Positions 44,010 through 55,139 of a DNA stretch of 64,000 nt are shown piece by piece. Positions within the stretch are counted from its first letter, which is position 1. Each line of letters begins with the position of its first letter. A model generated the notes under the pieces. That model was not told the DNA's origin. It searched no databases and saw nothing but the letters and a program-made list of their open reading frames with translations. The translations under genes were made by a program, and so were the position numbers. Source of the DNA: Echinostoma caproni (Eukaryota; Platyhelminthes; Trematoda; Plagiorchiida; Echinostomatidae); contig UZAN01039890.1 of the NCBI GenBank assembly GCA_900618425.1, forward strand, positions 17,535 to 81,534, written 5' to 3'.

Positions 44010-44815
44010 CAACAACGATTTACTTACCACAAACAGTGTTTTACCTTCCTCTAGACCTGTTCCTACATTACACTAGGTTGATGCAGCTAAGCTTGCCTTA
44101 TTATAGCTCCTCCATCCACACTCCCGATGGTTCGAAGTTCACTACAGGATTTTCGCTAGCATCACCTCTATATAGAGTGTGCTTCATTGATTGAAAACTA
44201 TCTGACTGGCACACTACATTTTTTTCATCTGTCCAATGACCATACATCTTCCACAGCGGTAATTAACTCGCAATTGATTCACGGCACGCAACTGAATTTT
44301 TTCACTGTTCACTACTGGTTCGCCCGGTACAAATTATAATTGCAAAAAGCGATTGCTATGCGATATGAGAACTTTCGGTTTTCTGCAGATCCTCAGGCTG
44401 ATTTGTCTACTCTGGTAGTATCTCTGTCGCTCTCTTACACAAACACACGCAGAACTAGTCACTAACGTACACACACANGCTCAAGAAAAGAGTAAGATTG
44501 TCGCTTCGGGTTTGCGTTTTGCACTTTGTTTGGCCAACCCCAATTTTCCAGGTGTATGAACCGTTATTCATCTCAGCTTTACCAGATTCTGATAGAATCT
44601 AACAGGATTGTGAGCTGAGGTCAAAACAGAGGGAGCACTTTAGAGCGCGGCTATCCCCCCTCCCCACGTACGCGTTTATTGTTCCCAAATTGCAAAATAT
44701 CATGCATTATTCATGTATACATATATCTGGCTATCTTGTCACTCTAGAAGCTAATTATGCTCATTTCCGGAGGGAAACTATTTACGTTTTGTGTTGTTTA
44801 ATAAACAGTTTGATG
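44010..44815. other. No feature recognised
   Basis: Non-coding in appearance; one N near 44,478. Confidence 0.45.
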
Positions 44816-44819
44816 CACT

Positions 44820-45149
44820 TTGAGTGATTTCAAATTTGGATATNNNTTTGGATATTTCCATGGACCACAATGCAGCAATTTATTTTCCTTGAACAAGCAA
44901 ATCATCCCTAATGAACGAATCTTTGCAGGGACTGTGTCATTGGATGTCACAAGAAACAACAACTTCAATTTGAGTCGTATGTTCACTGGTCCGCATCGTG
45001 CCACTTGTCTGCCAAAGTCTCACTTCGGTGAACGCCAGAATAATTTTAAAAAAACAGGTTTGATTGGATCCTTGTTTCTCAAATCCTCCTGCCCCTATTT
45101 CCATGGTGAGTACCGTGAGAATGTTTTTTTGGACCCGAGAATCAACTAA
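44820..45149 (+). CDS. Open frame of unknown nature around a micro-gap
   Basis: About 109 codons across NNN at 44,844-44,846, reading FHGPQCSNLFSLNKQIIP and later FTGPHRATCLP. The minus strand is open in register as well (CGPVNIRLKLK and CGPWKYP), a sign of a repeat rather than a gene. Confidence 0.2.
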   Translation: MSDFKFGYXFGYFHGPQCSNLFSLNKQIIPNERIFAGTVSLDVTRNNNFNLSRMFTGPHRATCLPKSHFGERQNNFKKTGLIGSLFLKSSCPYFHGEYRENVFLDPRIN

Positions 45150-45241
45150 AAATCTTACCAATTTTATGAAACCCTGTTGGTTGTTTCTTTGGCCAGCTTT
45201 ATTTTAATGACGACCGACCGGATAAACGTTATTATTTGCAG

Positions 45242-45435
45242 CAAAATGTACTCAAAACCTTCCAACTCAAAACCTTTGCCTTGCCAATGAAATTACAGAG
45301 AAATATATCCATGGGGGTAAAAAGCCGAACGGGCAGATTTGAAAGGGTCTGTTTAAGAACGAGAAACGTTAGAGACAGAGAGAACAAAATGAGAGTTTTG
45401 CAGACATTCACAAAAAGAATATGCGACAAAAACAC
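45242..45435 (+). CDS. Possible exon, unidentified gene
   Basis: A good acceptor (TTATTATTTGCAG) opens a frame of about 84 codons that is strongly basic (SRTGRFERVCLRTRNVRDRE and TKRICDKNTETT). A weak donor (ACG|GTATAT) is at 45,436; otherwise the frame closes at TGA 45,496 as a terminal exon. No domain recognised and no repeat overlap seen. Confidence 0.35.
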
Positions 45436-45499
45436 TGAAACAACGGTATATGATTCTGATAGCTGGCTCACGACCTCTGATCCTAATGTACTTTGAATC

Positions 45500-46158
45500 A
45501 GCTCCTGGAAAACTATAGAGGAACAAGATAAAATAACCAGGTAGAACGCCTATTTGGGTCATCGAAGAATAAATCACAGTTTGACCTAAGCCAAAATACA
45601 TTAGATGAAGAAAATTACCGGGCTATGCGGCGTACGTTCATTACTGTTTTAATGTGTTTGGAGAAGAAAGGATTATTTTACCCAGCAATAGCACTGTAAG
45701 TGTATCAGAATGTGACCTGTCGTGGGTAGGTAATGTACATCAGTCATTTGGGTATACTTAAAATATTTGAATGTGGTTAAGAGGTCAAGTACGTCATGAT
45801 CAAGAGAATGCATTTTAAAACAAACAAAATGATTTCAAGCTAATGAGAGAGACAAGTTGTGATAGAGCTGTGTCATTGGAATAGTTGAAAAATGAGAGTC
45901 TGGGGCGCTGGGGGGGGGGAGGGAGGGAGGAGGCGAATCAAGAAAACCAGTGAAGCACACCGTGGGAAAGCACCGCTTCATGAAGAAATTCACAACTATC
46001 ATTACCACTTTGTACATATTTTTCTCAACTCTTTTTTATCAAGTCCTATTTTAAAGATAATGCTTAAGCCATCAAAAGCAAATAAGGAAATATTCCGACT
46101 TGTTTGTGAGAAGAAATCAGGCAATGCAATCGAACGCCGATAGCTAGCGGGGGAAAGG
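45500..46158. other. No gene; G-rich run at 45,901-45,935
   Basis: A G/A-rich stretch (several runs of three or more G) could form a G-quadruplex. It lies about 220 bp from the second large gap. Confidence 0.5.
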
Positions 46159-46638
46159 NNNNNNNNNNNNNNNNNNNNNNNNNNNNNNNNNNNNNNNNNN
46201 NNNNNNNNNNNNNNNNNNNNNNNNNNNNNNNNNNNNNNNNNNNNNNNNNNNNNNNNNNNNNNNNNNNNNNNNNNNNNNNNNNNNNNNNNNNNNNNNNNNN
46301 NNNNNNNNNNNNNNNNNNNNNNNNNNNNNNNNNNNNNNNNNNNNNNNNNNNNNNNNNNNNNNNNNNNNNNNNNNNNNNNNNNNNNNNNNNNNNNNNNNNN
46401 NNNNNNNNNNNNNNNNNNNNNNNNNNNNNNNNNNNNNNNNNNNNNNNNNNNNNNNNNNNNNNNNNNNNNNNNNNNNNNNNNNNNNNNNNNNNNNNNNNNN
46501 NNNNNNNNNNNNNNNNNNNNNNNNNNNNNNNNNNNNNNNNNNNNNNNNNNNNNNNNNNNNNNNNNNNNNNNNNNNNNNNNNNNNNNNNNNNNNNNNNNNN
46601 NNNNNNNNNNNNNNNNNNNNNNNNNNNNNNNNNNNNNN
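46159..46638. other. Assembly gap of 480 N
   Basis: Unknown sequence; frames across it are artefacts. Confidence 0.99.
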
Positions 46639-47164
46639 AAAACAACCACTCAGAGATTGTCGGGTGAACCCACCGCATCCCTCTCTCTCTATCTGTCTGT
46701 CTTTAGTAAGCCAATTCGCAAACATGAACCAGAAAAATCGTAAGACAAACTGGTGAGTTGTCTGTCAATTAAATGTCAGAAGAGATAACGCGATGTGACG
46801 GACTTTAATGGTATGACTGTAATATGTAAAAATCTTAGGAATCAACCCGGCTATCACAATGGGCAATTATTGGGGAATGAATGACGATTACAATAGAACC
46901 ATCCAGGGCACTTGATACCCTAGTCCATAGTATTTAAATAGGTACAAGAAAGCCCAGACGGATCTCGAAATTAGTCAATCTTCATGTTATTAGTCAGTTT
47001 GGCAATATCTCCCTGAGAAAATACTTCATAGTCGTGAGTGCTTTTTGCACTTATGTATCCTGGTTGATATGAACAGTGATTGAATGTATACACTAACCAT
47101 GCGTTAATACAACTGACTTTCAGACCTTCAACGAAGCGTTTTATCNCTAAACTTCTTCACAGAT

Positions 47165-47360
47165 TCATCCATTCTCCAAGGTGCTAATTTTGTTTATTTT
47201 CAGCGTTGTGACATGTATAGATCGGTGTTCAAAGATCATGCACATTGATGGAAGATTAACAGGAGGAAAAGCAAATGTTTCAGTGATTATCGCATCGTGC
47301 TTGTAAAATTCATTTCTATCTGATCTCGTTAGAAAACGTTTCACTGAGTTGGTTTTGGTT
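47165..47360 (-). CDS. Possible terminal exon, unidentified gene
   Basis: Minus strand: acceptor AGTTTTGCTAG opens a frame of about 64 codons ending at a stop. Product is basic at the start (TKTNSVKRFLTRSDRNEFYK), then MCMIFEHRSIHVTTLKINK. No polyadenylation signal is obvious just after it. Composition is gene-like, the family unknown. Confidence 0.35.
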
Positions 47361-47399
47361 CTAGCAAAACTTGAAGGTACCTTCATTTAGGAATTGTGT

Positions 47400-48180
47400 A
47401 TATACTCACCATACCTGTTATGAAAATAGAGATTTTGTTGATAAATATGTCAAAATAAGGTTTGATGAAATTCTAAGAACACTCTGAGGGTGACTGATAC
47501 TGGACGCTTCCCAGTTTGTCGCCCAGTTGCTGCTTATTGTGATGATTCCTCAATGTCTGCCAGGTGATCAAATGCGACTATATGCCTATTTGGAGTAAGT
47601 CTGCTTAGAGGCATTTGGTTTTCCAGCATCCGTACCGGAAGCGTCGACCTGCTATAGTATAGCTGTATTATACAATAGAAAGACGCAAAAACTGGTTACA
47701 AGTGAGATAAATGAAGGTTGGTGCAATCATACAGTTAAGCATCACGGTGTGATATGTTCCTATTCTCACAGAAATATAAACAATTATTACTTATAGTTAC
47801 TCAATCACAGCCAGTTTTCAAAAGTCTGTTATAAAACTTGAACGTCACTGTATTTTTACTCTTCAAAGGAGCTGATTTGTTAATTTGCCATCCAACCGAA
47901 AAATATCGGGTCAAAATGGTTAAAATGACGCTTGAATTAGCAAGTTCATGAAAATCTGGGCGGCAGACTTCATTACTGAATTGCAAAAAGATACGATAGT
48001 CGGTGCTTTGAACCAGCATCCACTTCCGATAACAGTGAACAAAGTTACTACCTTTACAACTTCAAACGAATCCAACTAGGAACCCAAAAAAGTATTGGAT
48101 TCTTCACCGATTAGATCGAGCCTATCAAAATCCCGTCCAGTCGAAACGAACTATAATTTCCACATAGACAAACAAAAGTA
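47400..48180. other. No feature recognised
   Basis: Non-coding in appearance. Confidence 0.4.
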
Positions 48181-48184
48181 CGTT

Positions 48185-48480
48185 TTGAGTGAGTTACCGA
48201 GCTAGCATAAATATCGGACTGTTTTCCGCTGAAATAACTGAGGAGATTGAAATAAACGTTAACATCCCTGTCTGTACCAAGTTTATTTTATTTTATTCTG
48301 CTCATGTCTATTTGTCCAACTTCTCGTGTTTGAGTAAGCGGAGCAAACGTGTTCTCAATGATCTGATGGGAACAATCAACGTGGCCGATATCTAGCTTTA
48401 TGCAGACATTTTTTCCTGTGACCGGAACCGGGTCAGGTTAGGAATTATCGAAAACATTGGTTCGCTCACCGACTCATTTT
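48185..48480 (+). pseudogene. Possible LINE reverse transcriptase remnant
   Basis: The frame reads LNDLMGTINVADI, stop, LYADIFSCDR near 48,345-48,430, resembling the FVNDLP-LYADD segment of a non-LTR reverse transcriptase. The second catalytic Asp is gone and the rest is hard to align. Confidence 0.35.
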
Positions 48481-48622
48481 ATCCACATTAACACCCAACT
48501 CTCAGTTTATTGAGAACTTATAAATAAACAACTGGTGTAGTGTGTTAGTAACATCATCCACAGTTTGTGCAAACATCAAACGATATGCAAGCTACTTGCT
48601 GACAAACGCCAAAGCCTGCGGT

Positions 48623-48810
48623 CACGTGTACCATCTGCTCATAGGTTGCACGTGATTGGCGCGTGTGAACACACTGATCCAATCGTTGCGTTACGCGTCA
48701 CGTGAGAATCGGTTATTTCTTTGCCAATCATGCAGAAGACCGGCTAATTGGTTTTCAGTGTAATCCACAAACAGTGACCCTTTATAGTTGGCTAAGTTTG
48801 CATAAAAGGG
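48623..48810. promoter_or_regulatory. CACGTG / CCAAT cluster (putative promoter or enhancer)
   Basis: Three CACGTG E-boxes (48,623-48,628; 48,649-48,654; 48,699-48,704) alternate with three CCAAT boxes (near 48,655, 48,679 and 48,724) within about 110 bp, and a CATAAAAG TATA-like motif follows at about 48,801. The segment is CpG-richer than its flanks. bHLH-zip factors and NF-Y bind such motifs. No gene start was identified nearby. Confidence 0.35.
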
Positions 48811-48935
48811 ATGATGCATTGCTAGCCTGAATGACCGAAGACGTCTGGAGTATTCTACATATCAGAATCCAGTGTAGCACGGATAAATAATTTTACAGAT
48901 TGGAAAATATTGAAGCTAACACTTATTCCTCTTAC

Positions 48936-49068
48936 AGGACTGTTTAAAATGAAGCCAGGGATTAAAAAACCCTCAAAATCTGTTTCGTGCAGTGAGTTAG
49001 TATTATTGAGGCTGTATTGGTAACAATTTCGGTGACTTATTGGTAGGTTTACATGAACCATAAGCAGT
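48936..49068 (-). CDS. Possible exon, unidentified gene
   Basis: Minus strand: acceptor GGTTTAATGCAG, 133 bp with one open frame (one base plus 44 codons), donor AGTCCT|GTAAGA. Product has several Asn-x-Ser/Thr-like sites (NNTNSLHETDFEG). Its frame does not continue that of 49,257-49,381, so at least one of the two is wrong or they are not adjacent in the transcript. Confidence 0.35.
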
Positions 49069-49256
49069 CTGCATTAAACCAGCAGTCCTTGTTGAACAAT
49101 TTTCAAACAATGTCACCACGTGTTTTTTCAACGTCCAGTTATTTTCCGATAAACCTCCCCGAATGAATCCCGTACGAAAATCCCCTCAGGTCACTGTAGG
49201 GGATATAACGTGATGAATAACTGCATAATAATACAATATTCTGAAATGCATTTTAC

Positions 49257-49381
49257 CTGGATGACCGGCTAAACTGTAGCACTTGGTGTAAATGCAACCT
49301 AAGTTTCTGGTCTGTTTACTGGTGACTGAAATCGCCGAGGTTCTCATCTCGCTCCCACGAAATAAAAGCAGCTGCCCAACA
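49257..49381 (-). CDS. Possible exon, unidentified gene
   Basis: Minus strand: acceptor TTTATCACATGCTCAG, 125 bp open in one frame, donor CATCCAG|GTAAAA. Product of about 41 residues runs VGQLLLFRGSEMRTSAIS then KQTRNLGCIYTKCYSLAGHP. Good splice signals and balanced composition; no family recognised. Confidence 0.4.
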
Positions 49382-49419
49382 CTGAGCATGTGATAAAGCG
49401 GATTAGAACGTGATAACAT

Positions 49420-50690
49420 GTAGGACTAGATCATGGTTTAACCAAAATACACGCACAAGATATCATCCGCGTTCAATTTGGAAAGATCAATCAAACGGAA
49501 GAGTGAAAAAGGCAACGCGTATATTATCAGTGATCAAGTGATTGAACAACGCACCCATTGGATCAATATGAGGAAGATCCGATAATGTTGTCCTTTCCTG
49601 TTTAAATTGTACGCCAAAATCAATCCATTGCAGTTCGCTTCATCAAATTAAGATATACTGAATTCCTTTTTGGGTAAAGCAAAGTAGTCCGAATTAAGAA
49701 ATGCATGAAAATTGAGAAAACTGATCCTCACGAAACAGTTATTCAGGAGAATACAAAACACACTAGGACATGACAAATTTAAGGCTACAATTTGGAAATA
49801 ATAGTAATGGATAAGAGTTGGCACGTACCCCGTAAACTGCTTCACTTCAAGAGAGCCAGGCGGATTAGAGAAATAAAACACAAGTGACTCGTGGGAGTAC
49901 ACAGCCATTCAAGACGACTACCAATCATTCAGTCAACCCGTCATTGTGTTTGTGTTTTCCCATATCTTTCCACATCCAATCGACTGAGCAGGATTTTCGT
50001 ACAATAAATGACTTTGTGTACACTGCTAGCTGTGATCTACTTCACTACCTTAGAAAACTTATCTGAAAAAAGAGCGTAATCAGAAATGGATCACTTCAGA
50101 ATTCGGTGTCGACACAAATCAGTATCACTAAGAAAAAGAAGCCGCCGGCTTCTGTGATCCACTTCTTAGCATTCGGCACTCTATCCTGATCCGCTAAGCC
50201 CACTTCGGTGACCAGCTTGGTTTGACTGTTTCCTGAGAGTCTATTACCAGGTTTTTTTTGCCTTGATGTTCAACACTATTAGACGAAAACAGAAAACCTG
50301 TCATGTGTTGTTTTTAACAACGACAAGAGGTGGCAACTTGTCACGTTGGGAAAACGGAGTATGCTTCCATTGCAGACTGTTGCATATACTCATGGGAATG
50401 CCAAAAGCGACAGCTCAGTATTAGACCAATGAGTGTCAGCCCTCGGAAGTTTGACGGAAAAAAATAAATTCCGAGGGTTTTGACAGAAATAATCAAGCGT
50501 CTAAACTATATGATGTGTATCCAACGGTACAGTGTGTACCACAGCACTTGAAATGCATCCTACATTGGCAATTCATCTAGATACTTTGTCAACCTTTATT
50601 TGCTGCACTACAAAAAAATGAAATAGTTCTTGCATCGAGGCACCGTAAAATTGTGCATTGATTGCACTGGCTTAAAATCCGCATTCGTCG
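49420..50690. other. No feature recognised
   Basis: No supported open block. The minus-strand frame at 50,608-50,886 overlaps the unclassified repeat. Confidence 0.4.
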
Positions 50691-51020
50691 AAAGCACTAA
50701 CCGGCGAGCGAGAGAAAGTGAAATGAAGTGGTTACACTTTTTCCCATTAAGCTTTAGTCGAAACCCGTAATGCATCAGCCGCGACCCATAGTTCTTTATA
50801 ATTGACGCACAAATTTTGCCACCGCTATAAGCGACTCGGATCAAAAACTGTCGGAATCTTCTGAAGTAAACGAATGTTAAAGACATTTATTTTCTTCTAC
50901 AAATTTAGATGTTGTTAAACTGCACTTGGAAGTAAGGTATAGCAATCGTATACTGCGCAGTAGTAGCGATATCAAATTGCGTACCACATATTGTTTGGAG
51001 TAGATTAAAACGATGTGCCC
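50690..51020 (+). repeat. Unclassified dispersed repeat, copy 2
   Basis: Partner of 42,180-42,540 in the same orientation with many small indels. Confidence 0.65.
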
Positions 51021-51414
51021 GTATCGTCAAACCATTGGACACATCTTATACGGCTTCATCGTTTTCAGTGAACCAGTTTCTAATGTACGAAATAATAGTC
51101 GAGTCAAAGGGCTAAAGTAGCTCATCTGTTTGAATTTACTGAAGAACTCTTCCAGTGGATTAAAAGGAGTCTATATGCTAGAAGAAAAGTTATTCAGCCT
51201 TGATGGACCGGATAACTCATTTTTACTGTTCACGTGATGTCAGAATGAAAAACATGCTACTGAGTCACAACAACGATGAACGACACGTTATGATCGGGTC
51301 TGCATTGCCCTCGGCTTGTTATATTCAGTAGCATTCCTGAACAGTGCAGCGAATGACATATACGAGCTGGAAAGTGTATTTGATTTGGTTCGATCGACCC
51401 ATCCTTCCGAATTC

Positions 51415-51570
51415 ACCCGTACACACAATCCTCAGTTCATCCAGTATATCGTAATCTCAGTCAGCACCAGACACGGGTTCGGGTCTTGTTGGAGATCTCA
51501 TGTGGAACATAGTCAGCGATCCGTCCGAGGTTGGAACTCCGGACATATACCTTCTGCGGTTGATCACGTC
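51415..51570 (-). mobile_element. Hammerhead SINE, family HH2, decayed copy
   Basis: On the plus strand CACAATCCTCAGTTCATC, then GTTCGGGTCTTGTTGGAGAT and GATCCGTCCGAGGTTGGAAC follow the order of the HH2 copy at 27.7 kb. The core reads CACATGA and helix III is lost. It lies inside a 164-codon plus-strand frame, which is therefore not a gene. Confidence 0.6.
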
Positions 51571-53025
51571 AGAAAACACGACATGCACATGTTAAAAACC
51601 CATCAATCACTTCTTTGTGAAATCCATGCTTTGGAGTGGGTCGCTTCCAGTTCTGATATGAACCCGAAGAATAATAATATCTGGGGGCGGGGGGCGGGAA
51701 TACTTGCTGCCTGGCGAGCCGCTCTGGAAATAATACAAGAAGATATTGGCACCTTATTTTACAAAAAAACGCAGACGCACAGCAAACATTTAGTTTACTT
51801 GGATAGTTAGTCGTTACTTACGATTAATCACATTTTGTTGATCATTATGTGAATACCAATGCTATTCTCACTGCCATATCTAGATCGAAACAGGTGAACG
51901 TTCCAACAGTTTTGACGCCTAATTTCTATGGTCACATCAAGTTCAGAAATGCTCCTTTTTGGTTGCCCAAATGATAAATTCCCAGCAACTGATGACAGTT
52001 CTAGAGGCAGCAGTATGTATCAAAAGCGACGGAAATAATACAAAAAATTAGAAACTTTAGTAAAAGACAAAATATCAATGATGGAGTTTTTTTGTTTTAG
52101 CCCGGTGATTATTGTCGTACGAATAACCAAAAGACAGGTAAGGTTTTGAAGGCCACCTTTTCTGTATGAGGATACACGTGCTTAAAGGATTTGATATTTG
52201 GCGTGCGTTCGAGGATTTGACACAGCTTACATGATTTGGAGATGCAGAAAAAGCTCTGGGTTATGTTTTATTCTATTATTAAGCTTATCGAATGCGTCGA
52301 TATACTTGCAAAACAATGACGCAACCGAACAGCTCGATTAATCCCATTGAATTGGAATAAAAGTTAATGCATTTGTAGAAACAAAGTGAAATATTTCTCT
52401 CTGAAAACACGGATAATTGCAAGGGAAGAATGCAGATGGTAACAGATTCAGAAGTAATGTCATATGAAATGACCATTCTCTTGGGGTTATGTGCATAAAA
52501 CGGTAATTTTTGAGCCTCAGTAAAAACGCTATCAACGTTCGTGTAGATTAGGGATCAGGGTGACACCGGGGTGTTTGACTGAATCAGATTTGGGATACTT
52601 TAACTATTGAGTATTTGATCATGGGAATCTTCAACAATGTAAAATATTGGGGGTCAGTTTCGAGGTTAACGAGAACATATAAACATTTACTGATGTCACG
52701 TATGAGACCAGTAGTGAATTTCATGAAAGCTGTTTTGGAAGAGGTGGAGCCTCTCTGTATTTGGGGATGGACAACCGATCACTATCTCATCAGAATACTT
52801 GCAGACAATACATTTTTGGAAAATGTATAGATTCTGAAAGAATATGGTAAAAAGAAAAATACCGGGACCGATACCGATGGAAGAAGATTGAGTATCGTAA
52901 AATGAAGAAAGTTGGGTCGATCCTTCAGCAGAGGTAGACGAATAAAACATTGACAATTTCGGGTGCAGACTACACACATAAAGACATTTAATGAGCACTC
53001 TTCAGTCGAAGGAACAGAAGATATT
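51570..53025. other. No feature recognised
   Basis: Contains a G-rich run at 51,683-51,699. Frames at 52,285-52,998 lack support. Confidence 0.4.
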
Positions 53026-53029
53026 TACA

Positions 53030-53260
53030 TGTTTCAGTTTCAGTTTGAATAACCATTAACCATGCACTTTCGTGCGCCGGTTTTGGTTGCTGTCTTCTGG
53101 CTGCCCATTGGGATGAAGAATAGGAGAAGAAGAGGAAAGTTGAAAGTGGAGTCGAAAGGAAAATGGAGAAGTTCCGTGGACTAAGGTTGGGAAGAAATTG
53201 AGGAGATGCACCAGGAAAGTTGAAAGTGGATTCGAAAGGAAAATGTACAAGAAAAGAAAG
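53030..53260 (-). mobile_element. RTE-like LINE 3' UTR fragment
   Basis: The minus strand matches 7,200-7,335: CTTTCAACTTTCC, GGGCAGCCAGAA, ACCGGCGCACGA, GGTTAATGGTT and the terminal ACTGAAACTGAAAC. It includes a 33-bp internal direct repeat (about 53,126-53,158 and 53,213-53,245) absent from the copy at 7.2 kb. Confidence 0.8.
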
Positions 53261-53264
53261 CTAA

Positions 53265-54900
53265 ATGAACGGGACCTGCAACTTTGTCTAAGACAGATGC
53301 AACAGAATGCGCTACATAGGCGTCGTATATAGACAAAGGGATGTTTTAGGTGATTGTGGAGGAGATCATGGAATTATCACAGGGGTATCATGCGATGCAG
53401 CCAAAATATTTTCAAAAGCCGTCAACAACACACACATAAGCAAGAAATTGAATTATGACCTCTTCTTGATGATTGCTTTAATCCGGGTCGGCGTTCGATG
53501 GCAAATGGGTGCTGGACATTTCAGCAATAGATGTTGCAGACTCACTGGTTCAAGCTTTTATCTGAAAAGGAGCTCACAGGTCAGGAACATGAAAAATGTT
53601 AACCTTAAATCTCCTCAAGACTTGAAGAATCTTATCCGGAGAAACAGGATTCGTTGCATCACGGGTTCGAAACGAAGTTTCGGGGAGACTTGATACAGGT
53701 GGATAAGCGAAGGGAAGGTTTTGTTCCGCAACGAAGGTATGAAAGTTTACGCATGACTCACAGAGTAACGGCAAAGTGGCATACTTCTCATGATAGCCTT
53801 CATTACCCGAAAAGGTCTCAACCTATATTCGATGCAGGCCTCTTACTTTAGCTCTGATCAGAACTAATGGTTCTGTTACACTGTTGCGACCACTGATTAT
53901 GTAAACCCTCTCTTTAGAACGAAAGAGTCACTTAAGACGAGGGTAGGAAAATCTATAGTTTACAATATACATAGTTTTAAGCAGGCAGCATTAGTCATTG
54001 AATAAATTAGGATAATCATTAAGGTGTTCTTAAGAGAAAAAGGACTGCTTCCTTGAAAAAGAAGTAACGTTCACAAGAAAAACGAAGTTCCTAAGTCTAA
54101 TTTCTCAGGGGAACAGCTTGAATAAGAGAGACCCGTCGGGAATGAACATAATGGTTCGTTCTACAGTACATCTTAGGGTAGTGGAAATTTTTCAGTGATC
54201 AACAGTTCTGCTGGGAGCACATTCAAGAATATGAAACGGATTACGTAAAGGTCTGGACTCAGTACAGGTATTAACCGAACTCGTGCAACACCTTGACGTT
54301 CAGCACATTTGTTCCTCCCAAAGCTTGGTTTTTCCAGTTTCATTATCAGCTTTATGATATTGCCCCACGTTAGACTCATTATATTCCTAACAATATCCAA
54401 TATATATGATTCTGTTAGCTATGATTTCCTGACTGATTGCTGGTGCATCAGTTGTAAAATAACAAAGTAACAATTTGAACGAAAGCAATTTATTTATCAA
54501 AATGACTCATAGACCCAATACAGGTATTGTACTTTCAATCCCCCATTTTCTATTTGCCCTATTTCAGTTTTGAGCACTGGAGGTAGTCGCTGTAGCATGG
54601 AGTCTACCAATTTCCTTATCCAAGAGAAGTTTTCCGGTTTCCTCACATACATGTCACACCCTAACCACTGACGACCGCTGTCGAGGAAGCTGACTTATCC
54701 CTGTTGCTAGCACACTGAAAAATTTTCGATTGTATTCAAATCCCAACTGCTCGGCAGTAATTGCATGAATCCTGCTTTGATCTTGACCCATCCATAAACT
54801 GCTTAAATGTGAAAAACTAATATTTAATGAGGTCTAACTATTTTTTACCAACAACCTCAAGCAAGACAATATACTAACCTTCATCTGTAAAAAATATGAC
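53265..54900. other. No convincing gene
   Basis: An open frame at 53,307-53,693 (128 codons) directly abuts the LINE fragment and has no recognised motif; it is probably repeat-derived. A minus-strand frame at 54,173-54,400 is unsupported. Confidence 0.35.
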
Positions 54901-54915
54901 TTCCGCGAATGCATT

Positions 54916-55131
54916 TTGAGAGTGACCGTTTTCGGGAACCTACCTTATGATTGCAAGAAATTTTGCGATACCAGATTGGTGTGCGCAGGAGATCAACAAC
55001 AAGGTGTTCAGTATTTGCTTCCCTTCCAACTCGTCAAGCGGAATAAATGTTTACTTCTTTTGTCAGGTGAAAAGAAATTCATCGGAAAACTAGGCCAGTT
55101 GATCAGCTTTCTGAGCCTGCTAATTTACTAA
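54916..55131 (+). CDS. Possible exon, unidentified gene (weak)
   Basis: An open frame after GCATTTTGAG reads VTVFGNLPYDCKKFCDTRLV and ends in a hydrophobic stretch before a stop; a possible donor TCAG|GTGAAA is at about 55,066. No family recognised. Confidence 0.25.
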   Translation: MRVTVFGNLPYDCKKFCDTRLVCAGDQQQGVQYLLPFQLVKRNKCLLLLSGEKKFIGKLGQLISFLSLLIY

Positions 55132-55139
55132 TTGACCAC

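Noticed and set aside
51316..51810. 164-codon plus-strand open frame
   Set aside because: A decayed HH2 SINE (51,415-51,570) lies inside it in antisense, composition varies along its length, and no domain is visible.
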